Assembly: GCA_023421505.1 (NCBI GenBank)
Contig: JAEZTJ010000054.1
Location: 1 to 18,420 of the forward strand
DNA: 18,420 bases
Reading direction: 5' to 3'
Origin: Bacillota bacterium
Lineage (GTDB): Bacteria > Bacillota > Clostridia > Lachnospirales > Lachnospiraceae
The notes beneath the pieces are model-generated. The model ran no database searches, was not told where the DNA came from, and worked only from the letters and a program-made list of their open reading frames with translations. This document shows, one piece after another, positions 14,136-18,420 of the stretch (its first letter is position 1; the number at the start of each line of letters is the position of its first letter). Both the position numbers and the translations under genes were made by a program.

Positions 14136-16430
14136 TTACGATTCTCTAATCTCAATTTTAATACTTCTATGGCCAATATTATAGTATTGAAAATCAGATG
14201 CTAACTCTTTTAATGACTTCGGAAGTGAAACTTTTCTTAGGTTATCACAACCCAAGAATGCGCGATAGCTTATTTTTGAAACCGAGTCTGGAATATATAT
14301 CTCTTTCAGGTTACAACAACCCTCAAAAGCCCATTCACCTATTTGTGTAAGTGATTTTGGTAAATCGATGCAATAGAGACTTGTACATCCCCAAAAAGCC
14401 CATTTATCTATGACTTTAAGACAATCGGGTAATAAGATTGCACCTAAACTTATGCAATCACGAAATGAACTTGTACCTATAAATTCAATATCACTAGGAA
14501 GCTTTATTTCCTTTAGATTATAACATCGATAAAATAATAAGCCACTTATAACTTTTGATGTTATTGATGGAAGTTTTATAGATGTCAAGCCTTCACATTC
14601 AAAAAAAGCTCCTACTCCAATACTTGTTAAAGTTGAGGATAATATACTAATGCAACTTAATTGTCTGGCACCTCTGAAGGCATACTCATCAATATATGTA
14701 TAACATGCTGGAACAATAATATTTTCAACAATGGTATTTTCTATAAGGCGTGAATCAACACAAGTATTATCTTTTGGTAATTCAATTCCATTGAATAAAT
14801 TAACAAGATTGTTTTTTATGAGTATATCAGAAAAATCTTGATAAATTCGATTTGTAAATTCCTTCATTTGTTTGGGCTTATTCCAAGCTGATGTTATATA
14901 GCTTTTTTTTCTTTCATGATTCATACCATCTAAAGTTTGAATTACAAAAAACTCGCCTATTATATCTGGTTCAAGAGGATAACATATTGAATTATCTAAC
15001 AACCCTATATCTTCTAACAATTGGTCGTTTGAATATTTAAAACATGCATCATTAATTGTATTATATTCAACTGGAAAGTATTTTTTGACTTCGTCTGGGT
15101 AACAAAGTCCTCCGGTCATTGTTGAAGTCATAATTAGGTTACGACATGAAGTTATTAAGTTTTTCTCGATATTGCATACACCTACTATATGCTGCCGAAG
15201 AGAATCTAGCTCTCTTGTATAAACGTAATTTAATGCATCCTCACGCTCCCAATATAGTGGATTTTCATTATTCAAATATGCATCGATAATAAAAAGGCAG
15301 TATAGTGGTCTTTTTAAATCAGGATCAACTTTAACTAATACTCTATATAGTTTATTAAGTACTTCATTTGACACTGACTTACTTTTGATATGAGCATAAC
15401 TTTTCATGATTTTATAAAGGTTTGCTTCATCAATTTCCTTTAAAACCATAAAATCACTTTCATATAAAGTTTCTATTATATTTTTTGTCGAAAAGACTTC
15501 ATCTAATAGTACCCAGTGTGAATTTTTTAAACTTTCACCAAACCGCTCTATCAAAATTATTCTTACTATTGAATAAGTATTCTGCTTAACAACATATTCA
15601 ATCCAACGACCGATATCTCTCATGTACATTGCAGAATAGTCCAGGACAAATAGAGTATTATTTGGTAAATTCTTGCTACACTCGACTAAAGTGTTGTAGG
15701 TGTGATCTCGGGGGATACATACTGACCATCCTAGTTCTTGCATATTGTTCATTAACTCATATACCAACCTGGTTTTACCAATTCCACCTTCACCTGTTAC
15801 AGCCCACCAGCATACAGTTGTTTCATCATTGTCTTTCAAACAGAATTCCTTAAGTTTTTTCAATTCCATATCACGTCCAAAAAATTGAGTCATTTTGGAA
15901 GTATAGTGAAACTTGTTTTTTGACTTTATACTTCTGCTATTTTGTTCTTTCGCCGAATCACTTTTTTCAAGAATTGAATTGATAATTTGTTCTGTTTGTT
16001 CTTGATAATTTACGATTTTAGTTAAATAATAAATTATTTCCTTATTTGATTGCTTAATCCAGCTTTGAAAGTCTCGTAAACAAAACATAATTGAATATTG
16101 TAAACCGGAATAAATTGCATTGAAAAGCTGTTTTCTTATATGATTGGGGATATCATCTTGTGGACATATAACATCAATAGTGACTGGTAAATCATTATTC
16201 ATGGCATAGAAGATATTTTCTATAATAATTTCAGTAGCATCAGGTGGAATTATGGAGCTAAATTCTGTCGATCGATTTAAACTTTTTTCGTAAAGTTTTA
16301 CAGCTGCTTCAATTGTATTTATTATATGTTTATGAAATTCTTTTTTGGGGTCTTTTAACATATCTTTTATTGGATCAATTATTCCAATTAAAGAAGCTAA
16401 TATTCCGATAGATTTAAGGAAGTTCTCCAC
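14136..16430 (-). CDS. STAND P-loop NTPase with C-terminal BspA-type leucine-rich repeats
   Basis: A 764-residue protein with the architecture of a bacterial NLR-like sensor. Residues 1-180 form an unrecognised helical N-terminal region with a short hydrophobic helix (about 5-18). The NTPase starts with Phe-Phe-Gly-Arg-Asp-x-Glu-Leu (183-190), then Walker A Gly-Glu-Gly-Gly-Ile-Gly-Lys-Thr-Arg-Leu (213-222), Walker B Leu-Phe-Val-Leu-Asp-Tyr (260-265), a sensor-like Ile-Ile-Leu-Ile-Glu-Arg (291-296) and Lys-Arg-Pro-Leu (373-376). Residues about 570-750 hold roughly seven BspA-type repeats of about 23 residues (patterns such as Ile-x-x-x-Ala-Phe-x-x-Cys-x-x-Leu-x-x-Ile-x-Leu-Pro). The start is GTG, with AAGGAG eight bases upstream. 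It lies 15 nt after the murA-like gene. STAND proteins switch on binding a trigger; the effector here is unknown. Confidence 0.85.
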   Translation of the reverse strand: MENFLKSIGILASLIGIIDPIKDMLKDPKKEFHKHIINTIEAAVKLYEKSLNRSTEFSSIIPPDATEIIIENIFYAMNNDLPVTIDVICPQDDIPNHIRKQLFNAIYSGLQYSIMFCLRDFQSWIKQSNKEIIYYLTKIVNYQEQTEQIINSILEKSDSAKEQNSRSIKSKNKFHYTSKMTQFFGRDMELKKLKEFCLKDNDETTVCWWAVTGEGGIGKTRLVYELMNNMQELGWSVCIPRDHTYNTLVECSKNLPNNTLFVLDYSAMYMRDIGRWIEYVVKQNTYSIVRIILIERFGESLKNSHWVLLDEVFSTKNIIETLYESDFMVLKEIDEANLYKIMKSYAHIKSKSVSNEVLNKLYRVLVKVDPDLKRPLYCLFIIDAYLNNENPLYWEREDALNYVYTRELDSLRQHIVGVCNIEKNLITSCRNLIMTSTMTGGLCYPDEVKKYFPVEYNTINDACFKYSNDQLLEDIGLLDNSICYPLEPDIIGEFFVIQTLDGMNHERKKSYITSAWNKPKQMKEFTNRIYQDFSDILIKNNLVNLFNGIELPKDNTCVDSRLIENTIVENIIVPACYTYIDEYAFRGARQLSCISILSSTLTSIGVGAFFECEGLTSIKLPSITSKVISGLLFYRCYNLKEIKLPSDIEFIGTSSFRDCISLGAILLPDCLKVIDKWAFWGCTSLYCIDLPKSLTQIGEWAFEGCCNLKEIYIPDSVSKISYRAFLGCDNLRKVSLPKSLKELASDFQYYNIGHRSIKIEIRES

Positions 16431-16445
16431 TGCTTAATCTCCTTC

Positions 16446-17699
16446 TTACTCCAATTCTATTATTTTTGCTCCTAACATATTAAGGTTTTTACAGAAGTCC
16501 TGATAACCGCGTTTAATGAAGTCAATGTTATTGATTATAGTTATACCATCAGCGGCTAAAGCAGCTATCACTAAAGCCGCTCCTCCACGTAGATCAGAAC
16601 AAGCAACATCATTTCCATGCAATTCAGATGGCCCTTTTATTAAAGCTGAATTCACTTTCGGATTAAACTCTATCTGAGCACCCATCCTAATCAAATACTC
16701 TACATTTTGAAATCTGCTTTCAAATATTTCTTCTATAACATATGTTGAACCTATTGCAACACAACAAAGAGATAATATAAATGATTGTGCATCTGTGGGA
16801 AACCCCGGATAGGGCTCTGCTTTTATTGTACCAATACTTAGTAACTTGCTTTTAACTGCTAAATAAATGCTATCCTTATTAATGTTTATGGTACACCCCA
16901 TTTTTATAAATGCATCGATAATGACTTTAATATGTTCAATACATACATTCTTAATAGTAATTTCGCCGCCAGTAATTGCGGCTGCGGATAGATATGTAAT
17001 AGCAGCTATTCTATCTGTAATAATCTTATGTTCTGCTTGACCTAATGATTCAACCCCAACTATTATTACTGAATCTCCATCTCGTCTTATTTGTGCCCCA
17101 GCATTATTTAAAAAGTCTATTAAATCATCTATTTCGGGCTCTTTTGCTGTATTATTAATAATTGTTACTCCTTCAGCAGTGCAAGCTGCAAGGATAATAT
17201 TTTGAGTAGCTCCAACACTTGGAAATTCTAGATTAATAGTTGTTCCTTTTAATCTCTCCTTTACATAACAAGAAATAAGTTCTTCCTCAACATATATCTC
17301 AACTCCCAGCTCCTTCAAACCATTTAAATGATTGTCAATAGGTCGTTTTCCAATACTATCTCCACCAGGATAAAAAAATTTAACCATGCCGCACCGTCCA
17401 AGCATTGCACCTATTAAAAGTATAGAAGATAGCTGCTGTCTAACAAATTTTTCTTTTATAACATAATTATTTAATGTGTCCGGAACAATATGGACAGACT
17501 CATTTGTCCTTATTACATTACAGCCTAAGTAATTTAATATTTCAATTATATTATCAATATCTGATATGTTAGGACAATTGTAGAGTGTGCTTCTTTTCGT
17601 AAGTAATGATGCTGCTAAAATTGGTATTGCAGCATTCCTAGATCCTTGAACTGTAATTTCACCACAAATTCTATTTTTACCTTCAACTCTATATTTCAT
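16446..17699 (-). CDS. MurA-like enolpyruvyl transferase (divergent UDP-GlcNAc 1-carboxyvinyltransferase)
   Basis: A full-length, 417-residue member of the EPSP synthase/MurA family; MurA transfers enolpyruvate from PEP to UDP-GlcNAc in peptidoglycan synthesis. Retained elements (E. coli equivalents) are Asn22 (Asn23), Arg119 (Arg120), Asp229-Arg230 (Asp231-Arg232), Asp303 in Phe-Pro-Thr-Asp (Asp305), and Asp369/Arg371 in Asp-Leu-Arg (Asp369/Arg397 region). Altered ones are Arg21 for Lys22, Leu90 for Arg91, and Asp114 for Cys115. Cys-to-Asp alone is compatible with activity and gives fosfomycin resistance in other bacteria; Lys22 to Arg is known to cripple MurA, so a changed substrate or lost activity is possible. 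The ATG at 17699 has AGGAG seven bases upstream; an earlier TTG is rejected. It is the first gene of an operon with the STAND-LRR gene, so I withhold the symbol murA. Confidence 0.85.
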   Translation of the reverse strand: MKYRVEGKNRICGEITVQGSRNAAIPILAASLLTKRSTLYNCPNISDIDNIIEILNYLGCNVIRTNESVHIVPDTLNNYVIKEKFVRQQLSSILLIGAMLGRCGMVKFFYPGGDSIGKRPIDNHLNGLKELGVEIYVEEELISCYVKERLKGTTINLEFPSVGATQNIILAACTAEGVTIINNTAKEPEIDDLIDFLNNAGAQIRRDGDSVIIVGVESLGQAEHKIITDRIAAITYLSAAAITGGEITIKNVCIEHIKVIIDAFIKMGCTININKDSIYLAVKSKLLSIGTIKAEPYPGFPTDAQSFILSLCCVAIGSTYVIEEIFESRFQNVEYLIRMGAQIEFNPKVNSALIKGPSELHGNDVACSDLRGGAALVIAALAADGITIINNIDFIKRGYQDFCKNLNMLGAKIIELE

Positions 17700-17781
17700 A
17701 TATTTTCTCCTAATCAAGTAGTAATTATGGCCTATTTAGATTTAAATCCTGCTGTTCTATATTGCTCTACCAATAACCCAA

Positions 17782-17790
17782 ATTATAACA
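17782..17790 (-). promoter_or_regulatory. Extended -10 promoter of the MurA-like/STAND operon
   Basis: On the minus strand TGTTATAAT gives a TG-N-TATAAT extended -10, which tolerates the weak -35 found upstream. Transcription would start near 17776, leaving a leader of about 75 nt before the ATG at 17699. Confidence 0.45.
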
Positions 17791-17990
17791 TTAAAATATT
17801 AATAAAGCTACAAATAATGGAAAAAATCTTTTTGTGAAGTGGATAATGTGTTTTGGAGATCTAAGAATTAGATTATAATTATGATAAACACGTTCGTAAA
17901 GCTGTCCTAATAAAACAGCCGGAAGACCTTTAAAAGCGATAAAAAAAAAATGTTTTGCACTTTAACTGCTCACTTCAAAAAATGATTAGA

Positions 17991-18129
17991 GACATTAAAG
18001 TTTGGAAAATTTGATACGTATTTATAACCTTTTCTGCACTCCCAAAAAGTTAAAATGACAATAAAGTTTGAAAAATAAATTGTAAAGATTTAAAACTGTT
18101 AAAATTATTGACAATAAAGTTTGAAATAA
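17991..18129 (+). repeat. Three direct repeats of about 20 bp
   Basis: Copies begin at 17991 (GACATTAAAGTTTGGAAAAT), 18057 (GACAATAAAGTTTGAAAAAT) and 18110 (GACAATAAAGTTTGAAATAA). The last two are identical over 17 bp and each is preceded by GTTAAAAT (18049-18056 and 18098-18105). Start-to-start distances are 66 and 53 bp, so this is not a regular CRISPR array. Regulator binding sites or decayed tandem repeats are possible. Confidence 0.6.
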
Positions 18130-18139
18130 AATTAGTAAC

Positions 18140-18177
18140 GAACAAGGCATGGAAATATAGCTCTCCGTGCCTTGTTC
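18140..18177. terminator. Hairpin with 13-bp stem, possible terminator
   Basis: GAACAAGGCATGG (18140-18152) pairs with CCGTGCCTTGTTC (18165-18177) through 12 Watson-Crick pairs and one G-T wobble, around a 12-base loop. It has no T tract on either side. It stands apart by base composition in an AT-rich spacer and could be a terminator or the body of a small RNA. Confidence 0.4.
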
Positions 18178-18231
18178 CTAGTTAAGTATATACAAATTTT
18201 TAGTACATTAATTCAGTATACTGCAACTTTA

Positions 18232-18290
18232 AAAAATAAGAGGAATAAACTGGTATTACTTATTTTTTTGTATTATAATTTAAAAAGAAA
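18232..18290 (+). promoter_or_regulatory. Promoter-like block, second copy
   Basis: This block contains TATAAT at 18274-18279 with a weak TGGTAT -35 at 17 bp spacing and aligns with 8543-8599. It lies about 120 nt before the next start codon and probably drives that gene. Confidence 0.45.
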
Positions 18291-18366
18291 TAACGTAAGC
18301 GCTTTATAAAAAGGTGCCTTGTTTCTGCATACTGATCATGAGAAAATCTCTATAAAACACTTATTG

Positions 18367-18394
18367 CACTTTTCACACCTTAGTGTGAAAAGTG
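18367..18394 (+). promoter_or_regulatory. Perfect 12-bp leader hairpin before the next gene
   Basis: CACTTTTCACAC (18367-18378) and GTGTGAAAAGTG (18383-18394) are exact complements around a CTTA loop. The stem ends eight bases before GGAGG (18403-18407). As DNA it could be an operator; as RNA it could control translation. Confidence 0.6.
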
Positions 18395-18412
18395 GGATTT
18401 ATGGAGGTTCCC

Positions 18413-18420
18413 ATGAGCGA
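18413..18420 (+). CDS. Start of the next gene (truncated by the window)
   Basis: ATG at 18413 follows GGAGG (18403-18407) with a five-base spacer, downstream of the leader hairpin and the TATAAT block. Only Met-Ser and part of a third codon are present, so no product can be named. An in-frame ATG at 18401 overlaps the ribosome site and is less likely. Confidence 0.5.

Larger units (their letters stand above)
17700..18231. other. Long AT-rich intergenic region upstream of the MurA-like operon
   Basis: No gene is supported in this stretch. It contains the minus-strand promoter at 17782-17790, a GCTGT/ACAGC stem (17901-17919), an A10 run at 17941-17950, three copies of a GACAATAAAGTTTGAAA-type repeat (17991-18129) and a GC-richer hairpin (18140-18177). 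Confidence 0.5.

Noticed and set aside
17991..18129. Possible small CRISPR array
   Set aside because: Only three imperfect repeats with unequal spacing and no cas gene; repeats are AT-rich and not palindromic.

Overview
The window looks like a chromosomal segment of a low-GC, Gram-positive anaerobe, most likely a clostridium of the Lachnospiraceae type. The signs are strong purine-rich Shine-Dalgarno sites, AT-rich intergenic DNA, split monofunctional CoaB and CoaC, a DUF5704-like secreted protein, a GyrI-like/DUF3788 pair and BspA-type leucine-rich repeats. The taxonomic call is inference; no rRNA or tRNA gene is visible.

Layout. (1) 1-2092: the C-terminal end of a secreted-type protein, then a two-gene minus-strand operon (GyrI-like effector-binding protein, then DUF3788 protein). 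(2) 2344-4812: a coenzyme A operon, coaB-coaC plus an overlapping P1/S58-family peptidase. (3) 5073-5978: a secreted transglutaminase-like protein and a strong hairpin terminator. (4) 6120-6999: an apparently self-regulated MarR repressor with a four-helix membrane protein. (5) 7003-8317: a palindromic MITE-like element, a helical protein of unknown function on the minus strand, and a further copy of the element's terminal repeat. (6) 8543-18290: a clearly more AT-rich accessory block. Its plus-strand part has a small membrane protein, a KAP-family P-loop NTPase, a protein of unknown family and a Shedu-like (DUF4263) nuclease. Its minus-strand part has a MurA-like enolpyruvyl transferase followed, 15 nt later, by a STAND NTPase with C-terminal BspA-type leucine-rich repeats. 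(7) 18291-18420: a leader hairpin and the first codons of the next gene.

How the genes work together. CoaB and CoaC carry out consecutive steps of CoA synthesis; the coupled peptidase belongs to a family that includes beta-peptidyl aminopeptidases, which suggests a beta-alanine or pantetheine link. The accessory block reads as a defence island: KAP NTPases, Shedu nucleases and STAND NTPases all occur in anti-phage systems. The most unusual unit is the two-gene operon in which a divergent MurA (Lys22 to Arg, Arg91 to Leu, Cys115 to Asp by Escherichia coli numbering) precedes a STAND-LRR protein. I know of no described system with that composition. Defence roles here are inferred from family and context only.
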